A stretch of 64,000 nucleotides of DNA from Pectinophora gossypiella. Lineage: Eukaryota > Arthropoda > Insecta > Lepidoptera > Gelechiidae. This document shows, piece after piece, positions 50,192 to 62,130 of the stretch (position 1 is its first letter; the number at the start of each line of letters is the position of its first letter). The position numbers were made by a program, and so were the translations under genes. The notes beneath the pieces are model-generated. The model had not been told where the DNA came from. It did no database searches and saw nothing but the letters and a program-made list of their open reading frames with translations. The stretch is from contig NC_065420.1 in assembly GCF_024362695.1 (NCBI RefSeq), positions 11,447,420 through 11,511,419 on the forward strand. The letters are read 5' to 3'.

Positions 50192-50601
50192 GCCAAGTAC
50201 AACTCCATATCTCTCCGTTTGTCGACGAAACTTCTTAGCACATCGGCGAAAAGTCGCCAGTATGTCAGTGTTCTACAGACTGCACTTCGGGTAGTGTGCC
50301 CGCGATCTACACGAGCTCATTCCACCATCCCCCTTTATCTTCGGACTTCCAGACGTACGGCCGGGTTCCACCCCTATTTGGTGGATATCGCAACTATTCA
50401 CACAAAGCGCTTCGCATCGTCCTTCATTACGCGTACTGCTAGGGAGTGGAATTCTATGCCGTCTTCTGTATTCCAAATCCATATAACCCGGGTGCTTTTA
50501 AGGCGAGAGTGTACAGGCACCTTCTGGACGAGCGAGCTCCATCTCAGGCCTCGTCAATGCCTTCGGGCAAGTCTGGGGCCAAAGAGCAGACCCATCAAAG
50601 G
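50192..50601 (+). pseudogene. LINE C-terminus with two frameshifts
   Basis: Three consecutive frames give the usual order of a LINE reverse transcriptase tail: HRRKVASMSVFYRLHFG, then GFHPYLVDI and FASSFITRTAREWNSMPSSV, then PNPYNPGAFKARVYRHLLDE, stopping at 50601. One stop and two frameshifts are present. Confidence 0.78.
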
Positions 50602-51401
50602 TAAAAAAAAGAAACGTCGCACTCTTGTCCATCCCTTCATAGATACAAAGTATATTTTGTGACAATTGATGTTTTTAATCACATTATGTAAATGTGAAGG
50701 TTCGTTTTAATACATTATTGGTGTGTAATTTTTCGCAGTCTAGAGAATTTTCGTATTAAATGCTGATGTTCTCGTTTGCATCCAATTGATGGATATTTCC
50801 AGACAGAAAACCTAAGTTCACGACTATGTACCAATTGGGGCAGTCAGACACACCTCACTTCACCGAGCTTTCTGTTAAACCAACGTGATTGGTGGTGAGG
50901 CGTATCGCTGTCTGTAACGGTCCAGCGAACTGTGTTAGTGAAAACTGCACTTGAGATAAATAATTCCATTTCAAATATAAACCGAATGGACTGGAGAATT
51001 AAGGCTCGCTCCAAGCTCGTATCGGTGCGGGATGAATAGAGTCCATTCTGTGAATGAACGAATGAATTAATAAATATGCATACACAAACACAGCACAGGA
51101 CTAAAAAGTAAAAGTTGGAAAAGGCGGCCTTATCGCTAAAAACGAGCTACTATATTATTGTTTATTCTATTGTACAGTGAAAGGTTATATCATCAATTCA
51201 TCATACAGCCGCGCCACTCTTTGGAGAGCGTATCTTACAGTCTAAATCTACCAAGTTGTGACTCAGTACCAATTTTTTTATTGGGTCGTTCGCCCAGCAT
51301 CGCCTCTGTACGTGGTAGACATAACTCCCGAGGCTATATTGGGCCGTCCTTTTACATCTGTTCCAACTTCGATGTATGTTTTACATAATGCTATACGAAA
51401 G
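50602..51401. other. Unassigned DNA
   Basis: A + frame of 76 codons (51158-51388) has no recognised domain. The part near 50830-50930 is more GC-rich and may be an element fragment. Confidence 0.35.
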
Positions 51402-51835
51402 GTATACAGGGTGTTAATAACACCGTAACGAATACTGCCGGCGATGCTTCAGCTCATGATTCTGAGTTAATATCAGGGGGAATTTTCCGTCGAAAAATTC
51501 TTCTTTTTGTGTTTTTTTTATTATTTTCTATTCTGTAGTCTTTTTCGATGGAAAAATCCACTTGATATCGACTCAGAATCATACCCCTCAGTAAGCGTTA
51601 CGATATCACTTACACTCAGTAACGAAAACTTTCGGGGATGATTCAAACCATGATTCTGGATTGATATCAAGTGGATTTCTTGTCGGAAAATTCATGACAA
51701 TGTTAGTGTTTTTTAAGTTATTTTCAGTTCCGTAGTTTTGCGACGGAAAATTTCACTTGATATCAACTTAAAATCATGGTCTGAATCATCCCTCAATCCC
51801 TCAATACGGTGTCACTATCAACCTGTTTACAGTAT
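51402..51835. mobile_element. Two foldback F copies in tandem
   Basis: 51402-51618 has both arms. 51600-51835 follows almost directly, with its left terminus shortened. Both have the AAAATTCCACTTGATAT-type right arm. Confidence 0.75.
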
Positions 51836-52498
51836 TATTCCATCAGTAGGTACTGGTGTTACTGCTAACTCACGTTGTTGACAACGTGTTGACACTTTTA
51901 ATGTATTCGCTTACATTTTATTGTTTATTCTCCGGAGGCCGGTAATTTGTAGTTGCGTAGTTATATTGAAATTGTTGGGAGTTCGGTATAAGTTAAACTT
52001 GAAGTTAAACACAGGCAAAGGAAGGCTGTAAGACGTCAATTTACACGTCACCTTAAAAATATGATGCATGGGTTGGGTTTTTTTAACGTGCTTTTGGCAT
52101 TAACTACTTGGCAGAATGCCTGCGTCGTGACTTGTTGTAATTTGTATCGAAATCGTGACGTTTCACGACGATGTGAGCGCGAATGTCCACGTTACGACGC
52201 CGTGAAGTCCGTAGATGTGGAAAAGCCCTTAATGACGAACCGGGGGTTGTCGTTAGGTGTATTGTCATAGTGCCCACAGGGATAATCGATGGTTGGTGTC
52301 ACACCACATTTAGATTAAATTGTCTCAAGGCATCTACGTGTTGGCTTCGGCCCCAGCGCCCAGGCGCATACCAAAAGTCCGGGACTCCATAAGCATATGG
52401 TAACGACAGACAAATAATAATAAAAGGCTATTTTTGTCCTTTGATTGTATCCAAACATCGCGACTAAGTAACCAAACCCGTGTATTTACTTTACTAAA
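51836..52498. other. Unassigned DNA with a retroposon P scrap
   Basis: 52078-52112 resembles the P 3' end on the minus strand (GGCATTAACTACTTGGC). 52130-52390 has two overlapping 69-codon frames without a domain. Confidence 0.4.
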
Positions 52499-52845
52499 AC
52501 ATAATCAGAAATCAGAATCATTAATTCAACGTAATTATTATCATAGATAAACTTGTTGAAGGTCAATTTAACATTTACGAATCTACGTCATTTCGCAAGG
52601 TGTTACGGCTGAGGAGAAGAAATGACAAGAAACTGCAACAGCAACACATCTTTTAAATCAATGTAGGTATACATTTAAAGTTATTTAATAACTAGAGGAA
52701 CATATTTAATACCAGGCTTTTTTCATTTAGGTAATCTTAAAACAACCTTTTTTACATAAAGTAAGCTTCACATGAGCTTTAAATTTATTTTCTGACAAAT
52801 CTATTAGTATTTTATTGTAAAAACGTATTCTTAACCCAAAAAAAA
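52499..52845 (+). repeat. Repeat W, copy 1
   Basis: About 350 bp that align through their whole length with 60539-60905 (TTGTTGAAGGTCAAT, GGCTGAGGAGAAGAAATGAC, TTATTTAATAACTAGAGGAA). Probably a LINE 3'UTR, but no coding or TSD was found. Confidence 0.7.
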
Positions 52846-53564
52846 GGAATTTAATTTACTTAGTCTAGAATTTTGGATAGCATTTTTTTTGTATTGTAAG
52901 TATGACTGTCACAGTTTCTTGGAAGGAAAGATAATGTTTTCATAAATTGTTGACTTGAAACAGTCAGTAAGTATATTAAGTTCTTTAAACGGCTCTCTCA
53001 AAAAGTCTCGACAACGCACATTATATAAATAGCGCGAACTGCTCTTTATTGGATATAATGAAAATAGTTTCTACATCAGCAGCTCGGGCCTACAGCAAAA
53101 CGCTGTAAGACGTTATGCTGTGAAAGTAGCTGAAGTAGGGAAGTGTAGCAGTGGGTACATCTATGAGTTGTCAGAACCTTCTGACGGCATATTATGCTGC
53201 TGAACTTAGCTTGCCTGCTAGTGTTACAATTATATGGACCGTCTTGAAGATTTGCATAATGCTACTTTATAAACAAACAAAGAATACGTTTCAGTAATAG
53301 GTAATCCGCTCTTTTTAAGCCCTTTGTTTCATGGTATTACCGTCTATTACTGCCATCCGCATAAGATATTTAAAAAAATATGTTAGAAAAATATCTTGTA
53401 AAGACAAAGTCGAATTTTCGTAACTAAAGAGGACGACGGATTTTCTAAATACCATCTGAAAGGAATCTCAGTATTTTTTGTTATTTTTAAGGAAAGGTTC
53501 AGTTGTTACGCAGACAGGTATAACAGGTAGATATTCATCCGCCTGAATATTTATTTTTATCTGA
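52846..53564. other. Unassigned AT-rich DNA
   Basis: No gene or family recognised. Confidence 0.35.
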
Positions 53565-53851
53565 CCACACGTGTCTTTTTTTTGACGTGTCTTATTGTAG
53601 ATTTGCCGCAGATGGCATTAACTACTTGGCCGGACAAATGGGGAGCGCTGAAGGCACAACGTACAACGTTTAAGACAACAGGCCTGAGGATGCCCAGTTG
53701 AGCGCGAACCTCGGCTCAGGGCGTCGTCTGAGAGGAAAAATATTTGAAAGAATTAATTAACCCTAGTGGGTCGATAGCGATAAGCGCTGATTGAGGGAAA
53801 TCATCGACCACGCCGGCGGGGTCGGTATCGGGGTGAAACGCCACACGTGTC
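53565..53851 (-). mobile_element. Retroposon P, full-length, 11-bp duplication
   Basis: The TSD CCACACGTGTC lies at 53565-53575 and 53841-53851. The 265-bp minus-strand insert starts CGTTTCA plus CCCCGATACCGACC and ends in poly-A. Confidence 0.85.
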
Positions 53852-53879
53852 GAACTGCTACAATATTCTTATAAAATGT

Positions 53880-54075
53880 ACCCACGCGATAGAATAAAGA
53901 GTAAGACTACGTATAGCACGGTCAATCTTCGCCCCGCACCAAATCGTAGCGGGCATCGACCTCACCCCTTCTGGGTCTTACTTTTGTGCGCCGCCGGCTT
54001 ACTCCTTAGTAAAGGAAAGAGCGCACAGACTGTGTTTCGCTCGCTTTTACGCGTTAGGCGGGAAACAAAATAGTT
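53880..54075 (+). repeat. Element N-like block
   Basis: ATAGAATAAAGAGTAAGACT and CTTCGCCCCGCACCAAATCG also occur near 55215-55300. It is related to the N end at 57030 by the AATAAGGAATAA motif. Confidence 0.5.
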
Positions 54076-54128
54076 TTTTTTTTAAATAAAGTGTCCGAGG
54101 TGAGCCCATACTCCACCGAGCTTTATAT

Positions 54129-54284
54129 TCTTCTTCTATCGTGTGGGTTGTGAGGTGGATTGCCAATCCCATCAACCCTGGTGTCAGGGTTACTATTGAG
54201 CCGCCAAAGGCTCCTGACATGGCTCATGTAACGACTAATTACTTACATCAGTAAGTAGTAACCGGGACAACAGCTTAAGCTTAA
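54129..54284 (-). mobile_element. SINE-C, lower body and tail
   Basis: CTTCTATCGTGTGGGTTGTG to CAGTAAGTAGTAACCGGGAC. It breaks off inside the core. Confidence 0.78.
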
Positions 54285-54734
54285 AGAAGACGAAATACTT
54301 CGTACGCGTTTTTAGCCTTAAACAACATTTGTAACCTTAAAGAACAATCCAAACACAACTGCCTACATTCAAAATTTAATTAATTTTATCTGTCGACGAA
54401 AATCTCTTCCAAGGTCACAAATATTTAGCTTACTATTCGATTGCGAATATTCAACCCGTTTGAATCCTATGTGTGATTCAGCAATTTGAATTTCTATTAG
54501 TGGTTGTGGAATCTTAGGTATTTACATAAGATATTATTATGCGTCTGAGTGGGACGTGTCATATGTGGTATGCTAATTTTCAGGTGAAGAGTCGAAAGGG
54601 CATTTATCATGACGTTAATTGCTTTTCGTTGCGATTAGTGACATGACGCGTGACGATATCGTAGATATCAGCACACCCCAGACACACCATAGTATAAGAA
54701 AACGAGGTACTTACGCTCAAAAGTGATAGCTAGC
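54285..54734. other. Unassigned DNA
   Basis: No gene or family recognised. Confidence 0.35.
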
Positions 54735-55120
54735 ATTTTTTTTTGTTTTGGTTTTCCCCGAAGGGTAAGGCAAAGGGACCTATGCCCTTACAGCCATGTC
54801 TTAGGTATTTTTTTTCTTGATGATAAATGAAATGATGAAACGTGATGACGATGAATTATGAAACCTAAGCCCCCACCCTCGGAGCCGACTCCTACTCCGA
54901 ACCCCAAACGAATTAACTCAAAAGTCCGCATAAACTTTCGAGTTATGAAACGGCTTGTTGGCACGAAGCGAATGACGAAAGCAACTGTCCCGTTCCCGTT
55001 CCCGCCAAAAAGCCCGACAGCAGCAAGGTTAGCCCATTTGACGTCATCCCACTCTGGGTTGGCATTTAGTTTTGTTTCATAAATGTTCTCCTAGGTCTAC
55101 CCCTTCCTCTCGCTCCTTCA
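54735..55120 (-). mobile_element. Repeat K, longer copy
   Basis: T-run, TTTTCCCCGAAGGGTAAGGC, CTCGGAGCCGACTCCTACTC and CAACTGTCCCGTTCCCGTTC in order. At 55085-55120 a LINE-G-like scrap follows (CTCCTAGGTCTACCCCTTCC). Confidence 0.65.
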
Positions 55121-55887
55121 ACCGACCCTACACATAATCGACTTGTTTTCTGGCTGAAAGGTAAGATGACAATCGATTGCTTTAAAACACTTTTCCGGTT
55201 AGGTAAGCGAACTCTAGTCATAGAATAAGGAATAACAACTCCGCATAGAGCGGTAACTCTTCGCCCCGCACCAAATCGTATCGGGCACCGAGCAAGATTT
55301 ACCTCACCCCCTCTAGGTTTTCTAGTCTAAATGGTCGTAAGCCGCTAAGGAGTGAGGGAGACTATCTCGCTCGTACTTACGTGTTAGGAGACAACAGGTT
55401 AATATGACATTTTTGTATAGAATGTCCGCGCTGTGCAGTAAATTCGTCGCTGACCTCGCTAACTGACGTATCAGAATTTTTTGACGAATATGATTTGCAC
55501 CTTTTGCTATTGTCAATAAGACACAAATTATTTGAGCAAAAAATTGCACATACGTCAGTTTCCAAAGTCAGCCACGAATTGTACTTAGCTGGGCGAAGCC
55601 AGTGCTATTCACTCGCTACTTGTTTATAAAAGCATTGGCTTTGAAAAACTAATATAAATAATTGTAACTTATAGGTACATAGGTTAAAACTGCCAGAGTG
55701 AAACTTGATATTTTCTGCCGGATATTTTTCGCATTACCCGGTCAAACATGAGCCGGTCTCTAGTACGGTATCCGGGCATTGCGGGTGGGTGAAATGGGAG
55801 AGGCTAAACAATTTTACCGTATACTTTCAAAGACTCGTATTTTCCGATAAAACTTTGATCTTTTTAAAATGTTACTCAATTTAATTG
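55121..55887. other. Element N-like block and unassigned DNA
   Basis: 55215-55300 repeats the block at 53880-53960. Frames around 55322-55565 have no domain. Confidence 0.4.
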
Positions 55888-56065
55888 AAGATGTCTTTAG
55901 AAAAGGTTTAGTACGATCTACTCTGAACCGGTCTGCGTGTATGAAGCGATTGATGAATGTAGAGGAAGCAAGGGAAGCGTGTCAGGATCGAAGCAAATGG
56001 AATTCTATAGTCTCTGCTTACCCCGGTGGGAAATAGGCGTTAGTTTACGTATGTACTCGTATGTA
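55888..56065 (+). pseudogene. LINE-M C-terminus remnant
   Basis: GAAGATGTCTTTAGAAAAGG, the RACMKRLMNVEEAREACQD frame, then the LINE-M 3' end and a short tail. Confidence 0.75.
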
Positions 56066-56067
56066 TT

Positions 56068-56125
56068 GAAACACATAATAACGGGTTCTTAATAACCGCG
56101 TAAACTTAAAACAATGTATGTATGT
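56068..56125 (+). repeat. IR55 scrap
   Basis: AACACATAATAACGGGTTCT joined to AATAACCGCGTAAACTTAAA, meaning the inverted middle has been deleted. Confidence 0.6.
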
Positions 56126-56154
56126 ATGTTTTTAAAATCTCATCATCACTAATT

Positions 56155-56290
56155 TAAGAGCCACGCTCTTGTCCGTGTATTCCTCTCCATGCTACGTTTT
56201 AGGGGAAAATAGGGCAGTGCTTTCCCTCTTGCCTTTTGCCTGCAGTACTCTGTCTGACCGGAGCCCTTGAGGTCAGGACGAAGCCGAAGA
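56155..56290 (-). mobile_element. LINE 3' end, inverse of 15735-16000
   Basis: AAGAGCCACGCTCTTGTCCG, then AGGGCAGTGCTTTCCCTCTT. Matches in opposite orientation. Confidence 0.55.
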
Positions 56291-56540
56291 AGATTGGAGT
56301 TAACATCTTAGAATACGAGTGAAAGTTGCGCTGCAGCAGAGCGACTTGTATACATATTTAAGTAGAGGAACTGCACCACTGCAGCGCACCGAGCTGGTGA
56401 TGGCTGTCTGCCATGCTGCACGGCAGCGGCGTCGCGACTTAGCCGCGCTACAGCTGCTGTAATAATGTGAAGGGATTCGCTTTGCAGCGCTTCAGTCGTG
56501 CGACAAAAACGCTCTATGTGAAAGCGCTCCAAATGGTAAA
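56291..56540. other. GC-rich patch
   Basis: It is rich in CAGC/GCTG words with a minus-strand frame of 74 codons (56308-56532) but no domain. It may be an unrecognised element. Confidence 0.35.
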
Positions 56541-56959
56541 GGTAACTGCGCTAAAAATATAATAACGTAGAGAACTTCCTTCGCAGGTCGTTGCCCTTAT
56601 TAACAATTTGCCAACAACGCATGCCGTACTTAGTCCGAAGTGACAATGATTTCACAACAACGTCTAAATATTTGTTGTAGGTATATTTAATTGTTTTTCC
56701 ATCGTACCTTCTTGGCTATTGTTTGTAACTTTGTCAACTCATTGTACAGTCACGAACGAAAATGTCTCACAGGCACGGGTCAATCGTTTTCAGTAGACGG
56801 ACGAGGCCTATGATGATGTAACTGTACCTATATTTTATTGTGTTAATAGATGTCTTCTATGAGACATCTACCGAGTTTTAGGAAGCAGTGTTTTGTAATA
56901 CAAAAAATGACTTGCATGTAAATACGTCTAACACCAGAAGACAAAGTCTACGTGCTAAC
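56541..56959. other. Unassigned DNA
   Basis: No gene or family recognised. Confidence 0.35.
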
Positions 56960-57250
56960 GTATATTACGCAAGGGGGACCGCGCTAGTATGTCTATCTCC
57001 CTCGTACTTACGCGTTTGGAGGCACCGGCATAGAATAAGGAATAATACTGCGTATAGAACGCCAACTCTCCGCTCCCCACCTACTTCTGAGCTAGGTTTA
57101 CCTCACCCCCTTTCGGACATAGTTTAGACTTGAATCGTATGGCGTCAGACGTCACACACACACATACGCGCGTGTATGATAACGTCAATGTGTGGTGTCT
57201 GTGCAAAACGAGGTTGTTTGTAGGAAGTGTCCGGGGTGTGGCACCAGGTA
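56960..57250 (+). mobile_element. Element N
   Basis: CTCGTACTTACGCGTTTGGA, GAATAAGGAATAATACTGCG, TGAGCTAGGTTTACCTCACC, the CACACA run and GTGTCCGGGGTGTGGCACC. It shows the uninterrupted form of the sequence that SINE-B entered at 12645. Confidence 0.65.
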
Positions 57251-57403
57251 GAATGAACTAGCCGACGAGCAGGCTGGACACCTTCATGCGGGTGGAGTAT
57301 CACCGTTATCGTGGTAGACCGCCACCGTGCACCACCGACACAACACAAAAAGTGCCGACTTTGATTGATAATTTGTTAAATAAATATTTTAGGTTAAGGT
57401 ATA

Positions 57404-57783
57404 TACAGGGTGTTAGTGACATCGTAACGAAAACTTTGAGGGTTCATATCAAGTGGAATTTTCCATCGCAAAAGTATGGAACGGAAAATAATAAAAAAAA
57501 AACAAAAAATTTCATGAATTTTCCGACTGGAAATTTCACTTGATATCAACTCAGAATCATGGTTTGAATCATCCCCCTCAGTATTCGTTACAGTGTCACT
57601 AACACCCATACTTACTTATATGGCTACCTGTATGTACTGGTACAATTCATGATTTTAAGAAGTTTTTTTAATTATTTTCAATTCTGTACTTTTGCGATCG
57701 AAAATTCCACTTGATATTAACTCAGAATAATGAGCTGAATCAGCCCCCTCAGTATTCGTTACGATGTGACTTACACCCTATAT
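57404..57783. mobile_element. Foldback F: complete copy plus right half
   Basis: 57406-57608 is a complete copy (CAGGGTGTTAGTGACATCGT to GTCACTAACACCC). 57645-57783 is a right half. Confidence 0.78.
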
Positions 57784-58954
57784 TTCTATGGTCTTTGTTA
57801 CCCGATATAAATAAACAAAAAGCCGAGAAAACCAACCAACAGAGCCTTCTTACTGTCAACGTCACGTTACACGCAGCTGTAGTCAACTCGGAGACGGCTA
57901 TCAACTAGTACACGAGCTAGTGACACGTCACTTGCGTAAACCGGAACGTAAGATTTACAAAATCGGCTCTAGACACGTGATGTATTCATTAGGCACTAGT
58001 TGATCTATTCAAAAATAAATACCGTGTATTTTTCCCAAAATCCCCAATTTTCAAGGAAAGTTTTCTAATGTTCTTTTCCGTAAAAATACGACGCGCTCCA
58101 TAGGGCATCGTGTTACTTTTTTTTTAGAAATGTGCTCTGTCGTTATTGGCCATGTTTCGGTGCCATAGCTATAAAATAAATATTATAAATAAAATACGTG
58201 CTTACTTGAGAAAAAAAAACACTTCAAAAACAAGTATTTATTTAATTTAAAATAAATAGAACAAAGCGATATTATTTCCATCCGTCCGTGCATGGAAAGT
58301 AAAGTTAACACGGGAAAAAAGTAAAAAGGATAAGTACCAAAATCGTCTTTGGACATTAAACTGAAGCACTTAAGCCTGCAGAAGCAGATTTAAGAGACGA
58401 ATTTTGGTTGAGTGCCACCTATTATCTTGGTGAAATAAAACTTGGTAAAACTCATATAAAATACGAAGCGGGTTAGTTAATCGTTATACGGCTGTATCTC
58501 TGATTGCCACAATCTAGACACGCGGTAGCGTGTCAAGCCAAGTTCAAGAAACAGAACTGGCGAGGCGCACCGTGTTTAATATTACACGAACCATTTGGAG
58601 CCACTTTTGACCCCCTCATAAAACAAAAACTTTTTCACATAAACGTATCAAATTTGGCTCATATATTGAGACTTATGAGTATATATCTAAGTGTAGGTTT
58701 ATAAAAACTAGCCAAGACAAACCTTAGTCTACTATAATTATACTAATCTTATGTTATAAGAAGATATGATATTATGTTATACTGTTACTTCTTATAAATA
58801 AATTTCAGGACTGACCATTGAACTTGGCACCCATTTAGATATCACTTCTTTTGTCGTTGAAGTCGACAACCAAGGCATTTATCATAATATTGAACTTGGC
58901 TCTCATTTCACATTTATGTTTTTGATTGGATTATATTATACTTAATTATTGGTG
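57784..58954. other. Unassigned DNA
   Basis: More than 1 kb of AT-rich DNA without a repeat known from this window. The + frame at 58504-58704 has no domain. Confidence 0.35.
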
Positions 58955-59310
58955 GTGATTCCAGTACACACCATCTAATTTTATTTTAAGTTATACCTGT
59001 AATTTTCTTATCCACCGAAAAGGAAAGGGACGGGCAATCGATAGGCATAACATATCTGGAACACACGTCAATTTTAGGCAGATATTTAAAAACCCTCCCT
59101 AAATTTTATATTGGCCAATAAGGGTTATTATTGAGGCGCCAAAGGCCCCTGACATGGCTCATGTAACGACTACTTACATCAGTAAGTACACATTCATCAA
59201 TCGTTTCATACACATACTGAACCTTTTCCAAGGACATCTTCAATTTGGTCAATTTACTTACGTCCTAGGTCTTCCTCTGCCAGCCCTACCACTAACCCTC
59301 GCTTAGATAA
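58955..59310 (-). mobile_element. Element Q, SINE-C and LINE-M pieces joined
   Basis: 58955-59105 is Q (minus strand). 59106-59187 is SINE-C lower body (ATTGAGGCGCCAAAGGCCCC). 59195-59310 is a LINE-M piece on the minus strand (CATTCATCAATCGTTTCATA). The junctions are abrupt, so these are truncations or deletions. Confidence 0.65.
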
Positions 59311-59532
59311 GAATTGGAGTAGTGAGAAAACGCCCTTAAAGTAATGTTTACAATCCCGAATAATTACTCGAATTTTATGTCCAACTTTTATGATATGTTT
59401 ATGGAGAAGCATAAACTTCACGTTTTATAATTTTGGGTTAACACACCTAAGAGATATGAATGAAATAGGTTATTAACTACATTGATAAAGCTCTAAAAGT
59501 TTATATATTTTGTACCTACGTTCGCAAATTAA

Positions 59533-59721
59533 ATGACTGTCATAAAAATATTTTTTTTTATTTTTTTTATTATTATTATATCCTTAATCCAAATACATGG
59601 TTTGAATGATGCCGTTAAACCACAGAGGTTTGTCTCGGCACCCATTCGTCGCATTAAAACAGAAAAAAAAGAAAACATTCAAAGGAATCATATCGATAGC
59701 ATTATACAAAATGTAGCTTAA
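59533..59721 (+). CDS. Candidate small secreted basic peptide
   Basis: A 62-residue frame begins with a strong signal-like stretch (residues 4-20, almost all I and F) ending near HG at 22-23. The predicted mature part of about 39 residues has 8 Lys/Arg against 4 Asp/Glu, with dibasic sites at 41-42 (RR) and 47-48 (KK). No cysteine occurs. TTATATATTT lies about 30 bp before the ATG and AATAAA near 59865 could serve as poly-A signal. I recognise no family. A short frame with a T-rich start can arise by chance, so this is a weak call. Confidence 0.3.
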   Translation: MTVIKIFFFIFFIIIISLIQIHGLNDAVKPQRFVSAPIRRIKTEKKENIQRNHIDSIIQNVA

Positions 59722-59900
59722 TAGACACTGTACACACACACACACTGTGAATTTGTTGTACATACTTACATGACTGGGAACTGCATTATACATAAATATA
59801 TCAAAAGAAATAATTTATTGCAAAAAGCATATATTAATAACAGATCTTAATACAAAAATAAAAGTTCAAACACTAAAACCCGACTCCGAAAAACCACGAC
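59722..59900. other. AT-rich DNA with a CA run
   Basis: A short (CA)n run lies near 59732-59743. Nothing else. Confidence 0.4.
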
Positions 59901-60215
59901 CTAAAAAGTATCATCACCTCCCTAGTATTATCCCGTTTCTCACAGGGTCCGGTTTTGTACAGAAGTCCGCGAAGGGAAAACCAGCCCAATACAGGTTAGG
60001 TCACATACCTCCGAAAATACAGTTCTCGGGAATGTGGGTTTCTTCACGACGTTTTCCTTCACAGTAGATCGCGTAATCATCTATGATCCAAACATGAATT
60101 CGAAAACAAATTCGACAATCATTGGTTTAGGCCTGTGCTGGATTCAAACCTGCGACTTCAAAGTGAGAGGCAAGCGTTTTACTAACTGGGCTACCACGGC
60201 CCGCCCTAAAATGTA
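59901..60215 (-). mobile_element. SINE-D, full length
   Basis: On the minus strand: tRNA-like head (GCCGTGGTAGCCCAGTTAGT, box B GGTTTGAATCCAGCACAGG), long body and 3' end GGGAGGTGATGA. The duplicates CTAAAAAGTA (59901-59910) and CTAAAATGTA (60206-60215) are the likely TSD, with one mismatch. This is the reference copy. Confidence 0.82.
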
Positions 60216-60538
60216 AGAAACAAGGAATTTATGCTTTTTCTTTTATTTACCCACTCTGATGCAGCAGAGAATAGAGTAAATACAAAAACATACTTCACAC
60301 CAAACCTTTCCTCACTTTAGAGACAATCAATCAATAATAATACTTTATAAAGACACTATTAACCTTCAATTTCCCCTTCTGTATTGTATAATACTGTGGG
60401 ATAGTGTGTGGTTAAGTTAACCTATACAACCCCACGCAACCTTCAACTACCTTTAGCGAAATTACTAACCCAGCCATTAATTGTTTCATACCCTTTTCTA
60501 AATAACTATTAAGAAATGTTTCGCTGTTACCGTAGTGA
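60216..60538. other. Unassigned AT-rich DNA
   Basis: No gene recognised. Confidence 0.35.
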
Positions 60539-60905
60539 TAACCAGAAATCATAAATCATAAATTAGAATCATTTATTCAACGTAATTATTATGGATAAAC
60601 TTGTTGAAGGTCAATGTAACATTTTTGAATTTACGTCATTTCCCAAGGTGTTATGGCTGAGGAGAAGAAATGACAAGAAACTGCAACATCAACACATCTT
60701 TTAAATCAATGAGGGTATATATTACAAGTTATTTAATAACTAGAGGAACACATTTAATACCAGACATTTTTATCATTTAGGTACTTAATCATTAATCTTA
60801 TAATAAGCTTTTTTACATAAAGTAATCTTCACATGAGCTATACATTTATTTTCTGACAAATTCAAAATATCTGGTATTTTTTTGTAAAAACGTATACTTA
60901 ACGTA
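60539..60905 (+). repeat. Repeat W, copy 2
   Basis: Same orientation as 52499-52845, with small insertions and substitutions. Confidence 0.7.
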
Positions 60906-61507
60906 TACTTATAATTAAAAAACCTCTTGTAGCAACCAGTGTTCGCCAACTGCCATCATTTTGTTTCCACGTTCAAGTAAATAACATTTACGTGGTTGTG
61001 TGTACGGTCACTTTGTTTCTGTGATTAGTGACGGCAATTACTGGATTGCCTCGCTCTGTTACTATGTAAGTACAGGAAACAATTCACTAAGACATTAAGG
61101 TTGAAAGTCTGATAGAACTTACAAAATGCCTGACAAAAAAAATAATTTTAAAATTAAAAATATTCTATTCATAAAAAGGTATTTTTTTACATAATCAGCA
61201 TTATACGTATATTTTTTAGTAGAAGTTTAATTTTTTTACTGAGTTTACGTTTTTCTGAGATAATACGTATCTATGCAAAACCTGTATCGTAAGAATCATG
61301 TTCAAAATACATGCAGTTTATAATTTTTTGTGAAAATAAATTTACAAATAAAAAGGGATTATAGTAATAAACAACAATAATAGATTTAAAGAATCTTTAT
61401 TCTTAATAAGAATACAAATTCACTTACTTGAGAACTTAACTATGTACAAAAGTATTTTGAAGGTATATGATAAATAAGAGCGCAATATACGCATTTTTTA
61501 TTCGAAT
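60906..61507. other. Unassigned AT-rich DNA
   Basis: No gene or repeat recognised. Confidence 0.35.
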
Positions 61508-61833
61508 ATGGCATAGCTAGAGAAGCTCGGTGGCGCAGCGGTTAATGCGCTCGGTCTGCGATTGTTGAAGTTAAGCAACTTTCGCAAAGGAAATGACCGG
61601 TCATAGGATGGGTAACCAAAAAAAAAAGTTTTCATCTCGAGCTCCTCCATGCTTGCTTCGGAAGGCACGTTAAGCCGTTGGTCCCGGCTGCATTAGCAGT
61701 CGTTAATAACCATCAATCCGCACTGGGCCCGCGTGGTTTAAGGCCCGATCTCCCTATCCATCCATAGGGAAGGCCCGTACCCCAGCAGTGGGGACGTTAA
61801 TGGGCTGATGATAATGATGATGATGGCATAGCT
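61508..61833 (+). mobile_element. SINE-A, complete, 11-bp duplication
   Basis: The TSD ATGGCATAGCT lies at 61508-61518 and 61823-61833. Box A (GGTGGCGCAGCGG), GAAGTTAAGCAAC, GGATGGGTAACC, a core with a 4-bp duplication (GCTTGCTTCGG) and the RTE-like tail. Confidence 0.9.
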
Positions 61834-61918
61834 TGCATCACCAGTGTATTCTGAGTTGAGATATTGTGTTCGTAGCATAATAAACCATAAACCAACATAA
61901 TATATTTTTAATATATAG

Positions 61919-62130
61919 TCAAGGCACACCGCGGACACTTCATACAAACAACCTCGTTTACACAGACACTACAACATTGACATTATCAACACGCGCAACT
62001 GTGTGTGTGACGTCCGACGCCATACGATTCAAGACTAAAGTAAGACCGGGGGGAGAGGTAAACTAGCTCAGCCGCTGGTGGGGAGCGGAGAGTTGCCGTT
62101 CTATACATAGTATTATTTCTTATTCTATAA
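61919..62130 (-). mobile_element. Element N fragment
   Basis: GGACACTTCATACAAACAAC, GTGTGTGACGTCCGACGCCA and GGTGGGGAGCGGAGAGTTGC. Inverse of the copy at 56960. Confidence 0.6.

Noticed and set aside
56308..56532. Minus-strand gene in a GC-rich patch
   Set aside because: Alanine/serine-rich frame without a motif. The composition is explained by repeated CAGC words.
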